Origin: an uncultured Lachnospiraceae bacterium
GTDB lineage: Bacteria > Bacillota > Clostridia > Lachnospirales > Lachnospiraceae
DNA: 36,305 nt
NCBI GenBank assembly: GCA_947174705.1
Contig: CAMWKB010000012.1
Location: forward strand, 1-36,305
Reading direction: 5' to 3'
Part shown: in pieces, positions 15,006 to 24,047 of the stretch
Layout: each line of letters opens with the position of its first letter
Numbering within the stretch: position 1 is the stretch's first letter
Notes under the pieces: generated by a model
Databases searched by the model: none
What the model saw: only the letters and a program-made list of their open reading frames with translations
What the model was told of the DNA's origin: nothing
Program-made: the position numbers and the translations under genes

Positions 15006-18000
15006 TTAAACTACATTTTCCTTTGCAAGCAGCAGGTCACTCATATCTTCCAATAGTTCTTCCGTCAGCGACAATAACATCTCCTCGTCTTTTTCCACTA
15101 CTGCGTATTTCCTGTAACGGTACCGGAATGAAGGAATTCCCTTGGCGTCAAACACAAGTTTTTCCTTATATTTATTCAAAAGCAACGGAATATTTTCTAC
15201 AACAATGGCTGCATCCGGAGTGAATAAAAACTGAATAAGTTCATTCTTGCCTTTAATCTCCGTCATATAGAGTCTGTGCGCACTTACCCTTATCATTGCA
15301 ATCCTAAGCAGATTCTCCACGGATTTAGGAATCTTGCCAAACCTGTCAAGAAGTTCCTCTTTCATATCCTCGCATTCTTTATCATTTTCTATGCCGGCTA
15401 TCCGCTTATAGATATCAAGCTTCTGAATCTCGTTTACAATATAAGAAGGCGGAATGTACGCATCAACATCCAAATCAATACTTGTATTAAATTCTCCCGC
15501 AGTGGAAATTCCTTTCAAATTCTTTATTGCTTCATTGAGCATCTTACAATACAAGTCATAGCCCACTGCCTGCATATGCCCATGCTGCCTTGCGCCTAAT
15601 ATATTCCCCGCGCCGCGAAGCTCTAAGTCACGCATGGCAATTTTAAAGCCGCTTCCCAGATCGGTAAACTCTTTAATTGCTTCCAGACGCTTCTCCGCCA
15701 CTTCTTTTAACATCTTGTCTCTTTTATACATGAGAAAAGCATAAGCTGTACGGTTAGAGCGGCCTACCCGTCCCCTTAACTGATATAGCTGCGCCAGTCC
15801 CATATTATCGGAATCATGAATGATCATGGTATTAACATTGGAAATATCCAAACCGGTCTCAATAATCGTGGTAGATACCAAAACATCTATATCTCCCGAT
15901 ATAAAATCGTACATAATGCGCTCAAGCTCTCTCTCCTGCATCTGCCCATGAGCAAACGCCACCGAAGCTTCCGGCACAATCTTTCCTACCGCAGCCGCTA
16001 CATCGGCGATATGAGCCACCCGGTTATAAACATAATATACCTGTCCGCCCCTTGAGAGTTCTCTTACAATGGCCTCACGCACAAGCTCCTCGTTATACTC
16101 GCATACAAAGGTTTGTATAGGCTGCCTGTCATTCGGTCCTTCCTCTAACACACTCATATCGCGTATACCGATAAGACTCATATGGAGAGTTCTCGGAATC
16201 GGTGTTGCAGTCAGCGTCAGTACGTCAACATTTTCTTTAAGCTTCTTAATTTTTTCCTTATGAGTAACTCCGAAACGCTGTTCCTCATCTATAATTAAAA
16301 GACCCAAGTCTTTATACTGCACATCGTTAGAAAGCACCCTGTGCGTTCCGATGACAATATCGACCATGCCTTTACGTAAATCTTCTATTGTCTTTTTCTG
16401 TTCGGCTGCGGTACGAAAACGCGACAATAAATCAACGCGTACCGGAAAATCCTTCATACGCTGTATAAAAGTATTATAATGCTGCTGCGCCAAAATGGTT
16501 GTCGGCACCAGATAAACCACCTGCTTGCCTTCCTGTACCGCCTTAAAGGAAGCACGTATTGCAATCTCAGTCTTCCCGTAGCCCACGTCGCCGCAGATAA
16601 GCCTATCCATTATCTTTGTGCTTTCCATATCCGCCTTGGTTTCTGCAATCGCATTTAACTGGTCTTCCGTCTCCTCAAAAGGAAACATCTCCTCAAATTC
16701 CCTCTGCCAGACCGTATCCTCGCCGTACCGGTAACCGTTCTTCTGCTGCCTCAGCGCATACAGTTCCACCAAATCCTGCGCAATCTCATTGACGGCGCTC
16801 TTAACCTTGGATTTGGTCTTATTCCACTCCTGGGTCCCCAGCTTATTAAGTTTAGGGGTTCCTGCATCCGCAGACGCATATTTCTGAATTACGTCCAGTC
16901 CGGTAGCAAGAATATAAAGATTTCCGCCGTCTCTATATTCTATCTTGATATAGTCCTTGGTGACCTTCTCTACTTCCACCTTCTCTATGCCGCGGTATAT
17001 GCCGAGGCCATGACTTTCATGTACTACATAATCCCCGACCTTAAGCTGGGAAAAGTCATTAATCCTCTGCCCTTCGTATACTTTTCTCTTCTTCTTTTTC
17101 TTCTTCTGCTCACCGAAAATATCGCTTTCCGAAATTACCACGAACTTTAAAAGCGGATACTCAAAGCCTTTTAAAACCCTTCCATAATAAGCCATGACTT
17201 CGCCGGCTTGAACCTCCCTGTCCGGATCCTCAGTATAAAAAGCTATAAGCCCCTCATCCCTCAAATCCTCGGCAAGCCTCTTTGCCCTTGTCCTTAAGCC
17301 TGATAAAAGCAGCACCCTGTACCCGTTTTTCTTATACTTTGTTAAATCTTTAACTAATGCTTCAAAACTATTATTATAAGAAGGCATACTTCTTGCCTGA
17401 ACGGAAAATTTTTTATCTATTTTAAATAAAGTATTTTTGCCCTCCATCATTGAAAGCGCAACCACCCGCCTTTGCAGCAGTTTGGCTGCTACCTCTTCGG
17501 CGCCGAAAAGCACATCCATCTGCCCCGGCAGAATATATCCTTTTTCCACGCGGTGCATCATGCTCTCCCTGAACTCAAATTCTACCGCATCCGCATGCTC
17601 TTTTACACGCATAGGCTCATCCACAAATATACAGCTCTGTTCATTCGGAAAAAAATCCAAAAAAGTTGATAACCGCGGATAAAAATATCTTATATAGCTG
17701 TCTAGATTTACTGTATTCACAGACAGGTTAAGTTCCAAAAGCTGCTCCCTAAGCTCCTTTATCTGGCGTGATACACGATGTGCTTCCTCGGTCTTCATTT
17801 CCGCGCGAAGTTTATCCGCATATATCTTAGCGTCTTTTTCTATCGCCTTAATTCCCGCACGCAGCTCATCCTTACTTAAAATCATCTCTGTTGCGGGGAA
17901 AATTGAAACGGATTCTAACTTCTCTATAGAACGCTGACTTAAAATATCAAAACTGCGGATTGATTCAACATCCTCTCCCCAAAGCTCAATACGGTAAGGA

Positions 18001-18560
18001 TTTTCTTCGGTCAGATCAAAAATATCAATTATACCGCCGCGGATGCTGAACTGCCCCGGTGCTTCAACCTGATAATTTTTCTCATATCCAAGCTCTACAA
18101 GTCTGGTTGCCAGCGTACTTTCATTAACGGTATTTTGTTTATTGATATAAATAATATTCTGCTGCTGTATGGAAATCGGTATCTGAGGAGCCATAAGCGC
18201 ATCAAAGGTTGTAATGATTGTCGCAGGCTTATTCTCCATCAGCCTTCTCAAGCATTTCATCCGCTGCATAATAAGCTGGTTTCCATGAATATCCGCCTGG
18301 AAAAAGATTAAATCTTTGCTTGGATATATTGTGACATTCCTGTCATAAAATTTATAATCTTCATAAAGTTCTTTCGCTTTTAAGTCACTGAAAGTAACGA
18401 TGATTTTATATCTAAAACCATCGCCCAGCCCGTAAATCATATGAAGTTTTTCGGAATCCACGCAGCCGTTTACGGCAATTGCCGTACGCTCCTTGCCGAG
18501 CATTTTCCTTATCTCGTCATATTCTCCCAATTCCTGCAGGGGAGCCAGTAATGCCCTCAC
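15006..18560 (-). CDS. mfd: Transcription-repair coupling factor
   Basis: Large ATP-dependent translocase that removes stalled RNA polymerase and recruits UvrA/UvrB. Domains in order: UvrB-like N-terminal module (about 1-330), linker, RNA-polymerase-interaction domain starting near residue 480 after a lysine-rich stretch (KKKKKKRKVYEGQ, then LKVGDYVVHESHGLGIY), and a RecG-like helicase motor with Walker A GDVGYGKTE, IIDEEQRFGV and TATPIPRTLH. The C-terminal module follows the REELERGAGNILG-like RDLELRGAGNILG motif. At 1,184 residues it is of normal length. The start is GTG at 18560 with GGGAAGG eight bases upstream. It lies 5 bp after pth, so the two form one transcript. Confidence 0.97.
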   Translation of the reverse strand: MRALLAPLQELGEYDEIRKMLGKERTAIAVNGCVDSEKLHMIYGLGDGFRYKIIVTFSDLKAKELYEDYKFYDRNVTIYPSKDLIFFQADIHGNQLIMQRMKCLRRLMENKPATIITTFDALMAPQIPISIQQQNIIYINKQNTVNESTLATRLVELGYEKNYQVEAPGQFSIRGGIIDIFDLTEENPYRIELWGEDVESIRSFDILSQRSIEKLESVSIFPATEMILSKDELRAGIKAIEKDAKIYADKLRAEMKTEEAHRVSRQIKELREQLLELNLSVNTVNLDSYIRYFYPRLSTFLDFFPNEQSCIFVDEPMRVKEHADAVEFEFRESMMHRVEKGYILPGQMDVLFGAEEVAAKLLQRRVVALSMMEGKNTLFKIDKKFSVQARSMPSYNNSFEALVKDLTKYKKNGYRVLLLSGLRTRAKRLAEDLRDEGLIAFYTEDPDREVQAGEVMAYYGRVLKGFEYPLLKFVVISESDIFGEQKKKKKKRKVYEGQRINDFSQLKVGDYVVHESHGLGIYRGIEKVEVEKVTKDYIKIEYRDGGNLYILATGLDVIQKYASADAGTPKLNKLGTQEWNKTKSKVKSAVNEIAQDLVELYALRQQKNGYRYGEDTVWQREFEEMFPFEETEDQLNAIAETKADMESTKIMDRLICGDVGYGKTEIAIRASFKAVQEGKQVVYLVPTTILAQQHYNTFIQRMKDFPVRVDLLSRFRTAAEQKKTIEDLRKGMVDIVIGTHRVLSNDVQYKDLGLLIIDEEQRFGVTHKEKIKKLKENVDVLTLTATPIPRTLHMSLIGIRDMSVLEEGPNDRQPIQTFVCEYNEELVREAIVRELSRGGQVYYVYNRVAHIADVAAAVGKIVPEASVAFAHGQMQERELERIMYDFISGDIDVLVSTTIIETGLDISNVNTMIIHDSDNMGLAQLYQLRGRVGRSNRTAYAFLMYKRDKMLKEVAEKRLEAIKEFTDLGSGFKIAMRDLELRGAGNILGARQHGHMQAVGYDLYCKMLNEAIKNLKGISTAGEFNTSIDLDVDAYIPPSYIVNEIQKLDIYKRIAGIENDKECEDMKEELLDRFGKIPKSVENLLRIAMIRVSAHRLYMTEIKGKNELIQFLFTPDAAIVVENIPLLLNKYKEKLVFDAKGIPSFRYRYRKYAVVEKDEEMLLSLTEELLEDMSDLLLAKENVV

Positions 18561-18565
18561 ATCAA

Positions 18566-19138
18566 TTACCTTCCCTTTTTATTAAAAGTATTCATTGCTG
18601 CGTCGCAGCCGTCAGTTATGATCATTTCCACTGCCTGCGCAGCCCTGCTTACGCTGTCATCAATCAATTCCATATCTTCTTTGTCAAAATGTCCAAGAAC
18701 ATGGTCTGCCAGATCATGCCCGGATGGTTTTTCCCCTACTCCCACACGAACTCTCTGAAATTCATCATGCCCCAGATGGAGAATAATATTTTTGAGCCCG
18801 TTATGTCCTCCTGCGCTGCCTTTTTTGCGGATACGGAGATTTCCCACATCAAGACTTATATCGTCCGAAATAACAATGAGATTGGTCTTTTCTTCTATTT
18901 TATAATAATCTATGACCTTTCGTACACTTTCACCACTCAGATTCATAAAAGTCTGAGGCTTTACCAAAACAACACTCTCTCCGCCTATAATGCCTTTACC
19001 TTCTTTGGCCTTATGGAGTCTTCTGATAAAACGAATATTGTGCTCCTTTGCAATCTTATCAACCACCATAAATCCCACATTATGCCTTGTATTTTTATAC
19101 TCCCTACCCGGATTTCCAAGTCCTACTATAACGTACAT
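18566..19138 (-). CDS. pth: Peptidyl-tRNA hydrolase
   Basis: Releases peptides from peptidyl-tRNA that drops off ribosomes. The N-terminus MYVIVGLGNPGREYKNTRHN holds Asn9 and the catalytic His19. The SDDISLDVGNLRIRKKGSAGG segment supplies the conserved Asp and the GGHNGLK motif. Length (190 residues) is standard. AGGAG precedes the ATG by 12 nt. The gene precedes mfd as in Bacillus subtilis (spoVC-fin-mfd), and directly upstream lies the 137-bp palindromic element. Confidence 0.96.
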   Translation of the reverse strand: MYVIVGLGNPGREYKNTRHNVGFMVVDKIAKEHNIRFIRRLHKAKEGKGIIGGESVVLVKPQTFMNLSGESVRKVIDYYKIEEKTNLIVISDDISLDVGNLRIRKKGSAGGHNGLKNIILHLGHDEFQRVRVGVGEKPSGHDLADHVLGHFDKEDMELIDDSVSRAAQAVEMIITDGCDAAMNTFNKKGR

Positions 19139-19177
19139 ATTTAATATCTTCTCCTATTAAATTATTTTCAAAACCCA

Positions 19178-19314
19178 GTTGTACAATATAGACAATCTCA
19201 TAAGCAGGTACTATGGAGCCGTCGGTGCTTAGCGAGGTATTTTCGAGCTTAGCACCGCTACGAGCGACATGTAGCGCAAGCGTGCCTGCGTTGATATTGT
19301 CTATATTGTACAAC
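19178..19314. repeat. 137-bp palindromic element with 19-bp perfect inverted ends
   Basis: The ends GTTGTACAATATAGACAAT (19178-19196) and its exact reverse complement (19296-19314) form a perfect 19-bp stem, loosely extended by GCAGGTAC / GCAGGCAC. Inside are two hairpins side by side: GGTGCTTAGC (19224-19233) with GCTTAGCACC (19247-19256), and GCTAC (19257-19261) with GTAGC (19271-19275). The whole could fold as a cruciform or cloverleaf on either strand. It has no ORF of its own and no obvious target-site duplication. It lies between the spoVG terminator and pth. It resembles a small non-autonomous palindromic repeat (MITE or REP-like), but copy number cannot be judged here. Confidence 0.75.
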
Positions 19315-19329
19315 GGACGTCTTGAACAA

Positions 19330-19355
19330 GAAAAGGATGCCATAGCATCCTTCTC
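19330..19355 (-). terminator. Rho-independent terminator after spoVG
   Basis: On the minus strand AAGGATGC-TATG-GCATCCTT is a perfect 8-bp stem with a 4-nt loop, extended by GAG/TTC pairing and followed by TTCTTGTTC. It lies about 35 bp beyond the spoVG stop. Confidence 0.75.
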
Positions 19356-19385
19356 TCACAAGCATTAAATTACTCATATGCGCCT

Positions 19386-19658
19386 TTACACATCATCCGG
19401 TTCTGAAAGCGCCTTTTCATAGCTGTCCAAAATAGTCTTCTGAATGCTCTCTCTGGTAGCGGAATTAATCGGGTGTGCGATATCCCGATATTCGCCATCC
19501 GTTGCTTTCTTGCTTGGCATAGCAATAAAAAGTCCTTTTTCGCCTTCAATTACTTTGATATCATGAACTACAAATTCATCATCAATTGTAATTGAAACGA
19601 TCGCCTTCATTTTGCTATCTTGAGTCATTTTACGCACGCGGACATCAGTAATTCTCAT
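19386..19658 (-). CDS. spoVG: SpoVG-family regulator
   Basis: Small nucleic-acid-binding regulator (septation, sporulation, stationary-phase gene control). The protein starts [10 protein letters not shown] and contains [38 protein letters not shown] and INSATRE, all hallmark SpoVG blocks. The open frame extends upstream to 19727, but AAGGAGG (19668-19674) sits nine bases before the ATG at 19658, which is also the family start, so the true protein has 90 residues. It is followed by its own terminator and preceded by the glgCD genes on the same strand. Confidence 0.96.
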   Translation of the reverse strand: MRITDVRVRKMTQDSKMKAIVSITIDDEFVVHDIKVIEGEKGLFIAMPSKKATDGEYRDIAHPINSATRESIQKTILDSYEKALSEPDDV

Positions 19659-19771
19659 GAAGCTCAGCCTCCTTATCATATGATACCGAACGAATTTACG
19701 CCGGCTTTCACAAGCTTTTCCACACAAGTCATACTCATCAAGCCACGTAGCTTGTAATCAATAACACTTTT

Positions 19772-19800
19772 AATATACATTATGACTTATAAAAAGTCAT
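19772..19800 (-). promoter_or_regulatory. Possible spoVG promoter overlapped by a dyad
   Basis: Minus strand ATGACT (19800-19795), 17 bp, TATATT (19777-19772). The -35 half overlaps a perfect inverted repeat ATGACTT / AAGTCAT (19782-19788 and 19794-19800), which could be an operator or a weak end-of-transcript hairpin for glgD. No recognisable sigma-H promoter, as used by B. subtilis spoVG, was found. Confidence 0.4.
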
Positions 19801-19816
19801 TTCTGTCAGTATATCA

Positions 19817-20935
19817 CTAAATGACATATCTGTCATTATGCTCTACAACAATCTCGATTTTTCCTTCCCCTTTATAGTATGAGTTGGCCCGGATTGTTCC
19901 CCTGCTTTCTACAATACAGTTTTCTATATGAGTATTATCACCTATATAAACATCATTCAAAATAATTGAATTTTTAATATAACAATTGTTGCCTATATAT
20001 GTTTTCTTAAATATAACCGAATCTTCAACTGTAGCATTTACAATACAGCCGCTTGCAATCAAGCTGTTCTTAATCTTCGCCCCGACATTATATTTCGCCG
20101 GCGGATTATCATCCACCCTTGAATATATATCAGGATACTGCTTAAAGAAGTAATCGCGGATCTCAGGATTAAGGAAATCCATGTTGGTCCTGAAATAATC
20201 ATCTACCGTAGCAATATTACTCCAGTAATCCTTGATCTTATATCCGAAGATTCTCTTCATATCCTTATAACGAATAAGGATATCCTTGACAAAGTCATAA
20301 CGCTCATCTTCGGCACACTTCTCTATCATCTCAATCAACTGGCGTCTTCTTACAACATAGATGCCGCAGGAAATTGTATTGGATTTGGCCACAACAGGTT
20401 TTTCTTCAAATTCCTCAATACGGCTTTCCTCATTCATCTTAACTGTGCCGTAACGCTCCATATTTGCTTCAGGCGGCATTTCTTTGCATACAACAGTAAT
20501 GTCGGCTTTCTTCGCAATATGATATTCCAAAACCTTGTTATAATCCATCTTATAAACACAGTCTCCGGACGAGATAATAACGTACGGTTCATGGCTGTTT
20601 TTTAAAAAATAAAGATTCTGTGCTATTGCATCTGCCGTTCCCCTGTACCATGCATTGCTGTCTGCCGTTACCGCCGGGGTAAAAACAAACAATCCGCCCT
20701 GCTTACGTCCAAAATCCCACCATTTGGAAGAACTGAGATGTTCATTCAGACTTCCCGCATTGTACTGTGTAAATACCGCTACTTTATTAATATGTGAATT
20801 GGTCATATTGCTAAGCGCGAAGTCAATTCCCCTATAGCTTCCCGCAATCGGCATAGCACAAACAGCCCGTTTCTGGGTCAGTAATTTCATCCTGTGATTG
20901 TTGCCGCCCGCCAAAATAATTCCTATCGCTCTCAC
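19817..20935 (-). CDS. glgD: GlgD, regulatory subunit of ADP-glucose pyrophosphorylase
   Basis: Non-catalytic partner of GlgC in glycogen synthesis. It keeps the nucleotidyltransferase fold and the C-terminal left-handed beta-helix (repeats such as [19 protein letters not shown]). The substrate-binding motifs are degenerate: [13 protein letters not shown] where GlgC has [13 protein letters not shown], and [11 protein letters not shown] for [10 protein letters not shown]. This is the known state of Firmicute GlgD, which increases the activity of GlgC. Length 372 residues is normal. The start is a GTG whose GTGA overlaps the glgC stop by 4 bp, with AGGTG upstream, so the two are translationally coupled. 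Confidence 0.93.
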   Translation of the reverse strand: MRAIGIILAGGNNHRMKLLTQKRAVCAMPIAGSYRGIDFALSNMTNSHINKVAVFTQYNAGSLNEHLSSSKWWDFGRKQGGLFVFTPAVTADSNAWYRGTADAIAQNLYFLKNSHEPYVIISSGDCVYKMDYNKVLEYHIAKKADITVVCKEMPPEANMERYGTVKMNEESRIEEFEEKPVVAKSNTISCGIYVVRRRQLIEMIEKCAEDERYDFVKDILIRYKDMKRIFGYKIKDYWSNIATVDDYFRTNMDFLNPEIRDYFFKQYPDIYSRVDDNPPAKYNVGAKIKNSLIASGCIVNATVEDSVIFKKTYIGNNCYIKNSIILNDVYIGDNTHIENCIVESRGTIRANSYYKGEGKIEIVVEHNDRYVI

Positions 20936-22206
20936 TGTCCATCACCTGCCTTAATCAATGTTCTGCCACTTGCAAGATAGCCATTATCATAATCGCCGGC
21001 AACAGTCTTCCCAAATACAACCGAATTCTTTCCAATAGAAATATTTTCCGGAATATAGCTGTTTTCACCAATCGTTACAATTCCATTGTTATATATATGA
21101 GGAGCGGTATCATTAGACACTTCTTCGCCTACACCCAGCTTCACATTTTCAGCAATCTCAACATTCTCCGCCACAATAGCCTTATAAATCCGGCAGCCGC
21201 TGCTAATCTGGGTAGAATTCATAATAATTGAATCCTTTATTATCGTTCCTTTGCCAATAACAACACCGCAGCCTATTACGGAATTATATACCTGTCCGTA
21301 AATCTCCGAACCCTCTCCGACTATACTTCTCTCAACTACGCTGTCCGTAGAAAAATACTGAGGCGGAAGCGTCTCACACTTGGTATAGATTTTCCAATAT
21401 TCTTCATATAAATTAAACTCAGGAACAATATCTATAAGCTCCATATTAGCCTGCCAATATGAACTTAAAGTTCCCACATCCTTCCAGTAGCCGTTAAATT
21501 CATATGCATAAATCCCATCGCCGTTTCCATGACAGTACGGAATGATATGTTTGCCAAAATCCAGACCGGACTGTTGTGCATTTGCAAGCAGCGAGCGTTT
21601 AAGGCAGTCCCAGCTGAAAATATATATACCCATAGATGCAAGGTTGCTTCTTGGATTCTCCGGCTTCTCTTCAAAATCGGTCACCCTGCGGTTCTCGTCG
21701 GTAATCATTATACCGAAACGCTTGGCTTCTTCTCTGGGAACCGGCATAACCGCAATTGTGACATCAGCATTATTCTGTTTATGGAAATCCAGCATAACGC
21801 CGTAATCCATCTTATATATATGGTCTCCCGAAAGAATCAGCACATATTCGGGGTGATAACTCTCCATATATGCAATATTCTGGTAAATCGCATTAGCGGT
21901 TCCGGTATACCATTCACTGTTAACGCTTTTTTCATAAGGCGGAAGTACTGTAACTCCACCAATATTTCTATCAAGGTCCCAGGGAATTCCGATTCCGATG
22001 TGGGTATTCAGGCGAAGCGGCTGATACTGTGTAAGGACGCCGACCGTATCTACTCCCGAATTGATGCAGTTACTTAGGGGAAAATCAATAATCCGGTATT
22101 TGCTGCCAAATGCCACCGCAGGTTTAGCAACTTTGGATGTTAACACTCCCAGCCGGCTTCCCTGACCCCCTGCCAACAGCATGGCAATCATTTCTTTCTT
22201 AACCAA
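20932..22206 (-). CDS. glgC: Glucose-1-phosphate adenylyltransferase
   Basis: Makes ADP-glucose from glucose-1-phosphate and ATP, the committed step of bacterial glycogen synthesis. Motifs: [21 protein letters not shown] (nucleotide loop), [12 protein letters not shown] (catalytic Asp) and [11 protein letters not shown] (sugar-phosphate Lys). A C-terminal beta-helix follows. Length 424 residues is slightly long for the class. The start appears to be TTG at 22206, giving [15 protein letters not shown] as in relatives, with GAGGTG seven bases upstream; an ATG at codon 6 has no ribosome site. glgD follows with a 4-bp overlap. Confidence 0.95.
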   Translation of the reverse strand: MVKKEMIAMLLAGGQGSRLGVLTSKVAKPAVAFGSKYRIIDFPLSNCINSGVDTVGVLTQYQPLRLNTHIGIGIPWDLDRNIGGVTVLPPYEKSVNSEWYTGTANAIYQNIAYMESYHPEYVLILSGDHIYKMDYGVMLDFHKQNNADVTIAVMPVPREEAKRFGIMITDENRRVTDFEEKPENPRSNLASMGIYIFSWDCLKRSLLANAQQSGLDFGKHIIPYCHGNGDGIYAYEFNGYWKDVGTLSSYWQANMELIDIVPEFNLYEEYWKIYTKCETLPPQYFSTDSVVERSIVGEGSEIYGQVYNSVIGCGVVIGKGTIIKDSIIMNSTQISSGCRIYKAIVAENVEIAENVKLGVGEEVSNDTAPHIYNNGIVTIGENSYIPENISIGKNSVVFGKTVAGDYDNGYLASGRTLIKAGDGQ

Positions 22207-22244
22207 ATACCCTCACCTCTGTTTCTTTTACCTTCTTTTAGTTG

Positions 22245-22273
22245 ATTATAACACAAATTTGTTAGAAAGTGAA
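22245..22273 (-). promoter_or_regulatory. Promoter of glgCD with a palindrome in its spacer
   Basis: Minus strand TTCACT (22273-22268), 17 bp, TATAAT (22250-22245). A perfect palindrome ACAAATTTGT (22253-22262) lies within the spacer and could be an operator. Confidence 0.6.
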
Positions 22274-22427
22274 TATTATTTACAAAATAATTCTCAATTA
22301 ATACCAATTTTTTTATTAATATGCAACAACATTTTTGAAAATTCGTTCGTTTTTTTATTAATTTTTAACAACGCCATGTTTTCAATACCGCATTATAATT
22401 GCCATTTTTATAAAATATAGATAAAAT

Positions 22428-22465
22428 TTTTACATTTTGCTTCTTATTTCCAATAAATGTAAAAT
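22428..22465. repeat. Inverted repeat in the glgC-murC gap
   Basis: TTTTACATTT (22428-22437) and AAATGTAAAA (22456-22465) are a perfect 10-bp inverted repeat directly upstream of the murC promoter, possibly a regulator site. The rest of the 345-bp divergent gap (22207-22551) is very AT-rich and holds only the two promoters; no gene was seen in it. Confidence 0.45.
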
Positions 22466-22470
22466 ACCGT

Positions 22471-22499
22471 TGGTTTTTTTGAAGCAAATGCGTATAATA
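22471..22499 (+). promoter_or_regulatory. Probable murC promoter
   Basis: TATAAT (22494-22499) with TTGGTT (22471-22476) 17 bp upstream; a good -10 and a weak -35, about 50 bp before the murC ATG. Confidence 0.6.
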
Positions 22500-22551
22500 C
22501 TTATTATAGTATATATTTTTTTAAAAAATAAAGAATAGGAAGTTATAAATT

Positions 22552-23934
22552 ATGTATCAAATTAATTTTAACAACCCGATTCATGTATTTTTTATGGGAA
22601 TCGGCGGCATAAGCATGAGTGGTCTTGCCGAAATCCTTCTTTCGGAAGGTTTTACGGTGTCCGGCTCAGACAGACAAAGTTCATCCCTTACCGAAGCGCT
22701 GAGTTCCAAAGGCGCCGTAATTTATTATGGACAAAAAAAAGAAAATCTTGCAAACCGTCCGGATTTAATTGTATACACAAGCGCAATTAAAAGCGACAAT
22801 CCGGAATTTGTTGCCGGAAAAGAACTTAATATCCCTTTTCTTACAAGAGCGCAGCTTCTTGGGCAGATGATGAAAAATTATAAGGTTCCCATAGCTGTCA
22901 GCGGAACCCACGGCAAAACTACCACTACTTCCATGATATCTCAGATTCTGTTAGAAGCAGATACCAATCCCACCTTGTCAATAGGCGGCATATACCGTGC
23001 AATAGGCGGCAACATACGCGTAGGCGGTCCGGAGTATTTTGTAACCGAAGCCTGCGAATATACCAACAGCTTTTTAAGCTTTTTCCCTAAAATAAGTATA
23101 ATTCTTAATATAGAAGAAGACCATCTTGACTTTTTTAAGGATATTGACGATATCCGCAATTCTTTTCATGAATTTGCCAAACTGCCCGGTCCTGACGGCA
23201 CTCTTATAATAAACGGGGATATTTCTAATGTGGAGGAAATTACAAGTTCTCTTTCCTGCCGCGTTATTACTTATGGTTCGTCCCAAAGCTCCGATTATAC
23301 GCCTGTAGATATCACTTATGATGAGTTAGGCCACCCATCCTTTACCCTGCTGGGAGCAGACGGGAAAAGCGAGGGTGTCTACACTTTAAGCGTACCCGGA
23401 CTTTACAATGTATACAATGCGTGCGCCGCCATTGCGACCGCCAAATCACTGGGCATAGACGAAAGTATAATCCAAAAGGCCTTACTTGATTTTAACGGTA
23501 CTGACAGACGTTTTGAATATAAGGGAGAGATAAACGGAATCTCTATAATAGATGATTATGCGCATCACCCGACAGAAATTACTGCAACTTTGAATGCCGC
23601 GTTAAATTACCCCCACAAAACCCTTTGGTGCATCTTCCAGCCGCATACTTATACAAGGACCAAAGCTTTTCTACATGAGTTTGCCAAAGCTCTCACAATA
23701 TCCGATAAAATCATTCTTGCCGACATATATGCCGCAAGGGAAAAGGATACGCTGGGTATAAGCTCTGTTACATTACAAAAAGAAATACAAAGCCTTGGAC
23801 ACGAGTGTTTATATTTTTCTTCTTTTGAAGAGATTGAAAATTTTGTTCTTAAAAATTGCACAAAGGGAGATTTGTTAATAACTATGGGTGCCGGAGATGT
23901 TGTAAAAATCGGCGAAAACCTGCTTCAAAAATAA
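22552..23934 (+). CDS. murC: UDP-N-acetylmuramate--L-alanine ligase
   Basis: Adds L-Ala to UDP-MurNAc, the first amino acid of the peptidoglycan stem. The N-terminal domain shows FMGIGGISMSGLAEILLSEG (UDP-binding). The ATP loop is SGTHGKTTTTSM, followed by ACEYTNSFLSF and LNIEEDHLDFF. The C-terminal region has DRRFEYKGE, IDDYAHHPTEI and FQPHTYTRTKAF, all MurC-specific. Length 460 residues is normal. AGGAAG precedes the ATG. It is monocistronic: divergent from glgC and closed by a strong terminator. Confidence 0.97.
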   Translation: MYQINFNNPIHVFFMGIGGISMSGLAEILLSEGFTVSGSDRQSSSLTEALSSKGAVIYYGQKKENLANRPDLIVYTSAIKSDNPEFVAGKELNIPFLTRAQLLGQMMKNYKVPIAVSGTHGKTTTTSMISQILLEADTNPTLSIGGIYRAIGGNIRVGGPEYFVTEACEYTNSFLSFFPKISIILNIEEDHLDFFKDIDDIRNSFHEFAKLPGPDGTLIINGDISNVEEITSSLSCRVITYGSSQSSDYTPVDITYDELGHPSFTLLGADGKSEGVYTLSVPGLYNVYNACAAIATAKSLGIDESIIQKALLDFNGTDRRFEYKGEINGISIIDDYAHHPTEITATLNAALNYPHKTLWCIFQPHTYTRTKAFLHEFAKALTISDKIILADIYAAREKDTLGISSVTLQKEIQSLGHECLYFSSFEEIENFVLKNCTKGDLLITMGAGDVVKIGENLLQK

Positions 23935-24039
23935 TTATCCACAATATCCACATCAAAATGTGATTTTACTCTCAATTTTTGGTGTGGATATTTTTACCCA
24001 TTATTTCCTTTTTTATATTTGTTATCCACATTTTCCACA
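23935..24039. promoter_or_regulatory. DnaA-box cluster (two tandem pairs plus one inverted)
   Basis: Perfect DnaA boxes TTATCCACA occur at 23935-23943 and 24022-24030. Each is followed with no gap by a one-mismatch box on the same strand: ATATCCACA (23944-23952) and TTTTCCACA (24031-24039). An inverted ATATCCACA lies at 23983-23991. The starts of the two tandem pairs are 87 bp apart. The first pair and the inverted box overlap the murC terminator. The cluster lies upstream of dnaD, so DnaA control of the replication-restart operon, or DnaA titration, is inferred. Confidence 0.65.
23944..23995 (+). terminator. Rho-independent terminator after murC
   Basis: ATATCCACATCAAAA (23944-23958) pairs with TTTTGGTGTGGATAT (23977-23991) as a 15-bp stem with one U-G pair and an 18-nt loop, then TTTTA. 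It starts ten bases after the murC stop codon. Confidence 0.8.
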
Positions 24040-24047
24040 AGCATTGT

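Noticed and set aside
19104-19343. A 79-codon minus-strand frame across the palindromic element
   Set aside because: It runs through the inverted repeats and into pth, and has no ribosome site or family resemblance. It is a by-product of the element.
22337-22348. GAAAATTCGTTC as a third LexA box in the glgC-murC gap
   Set aside because: It breaks one of the eight core bases and is far from a good promoter position.
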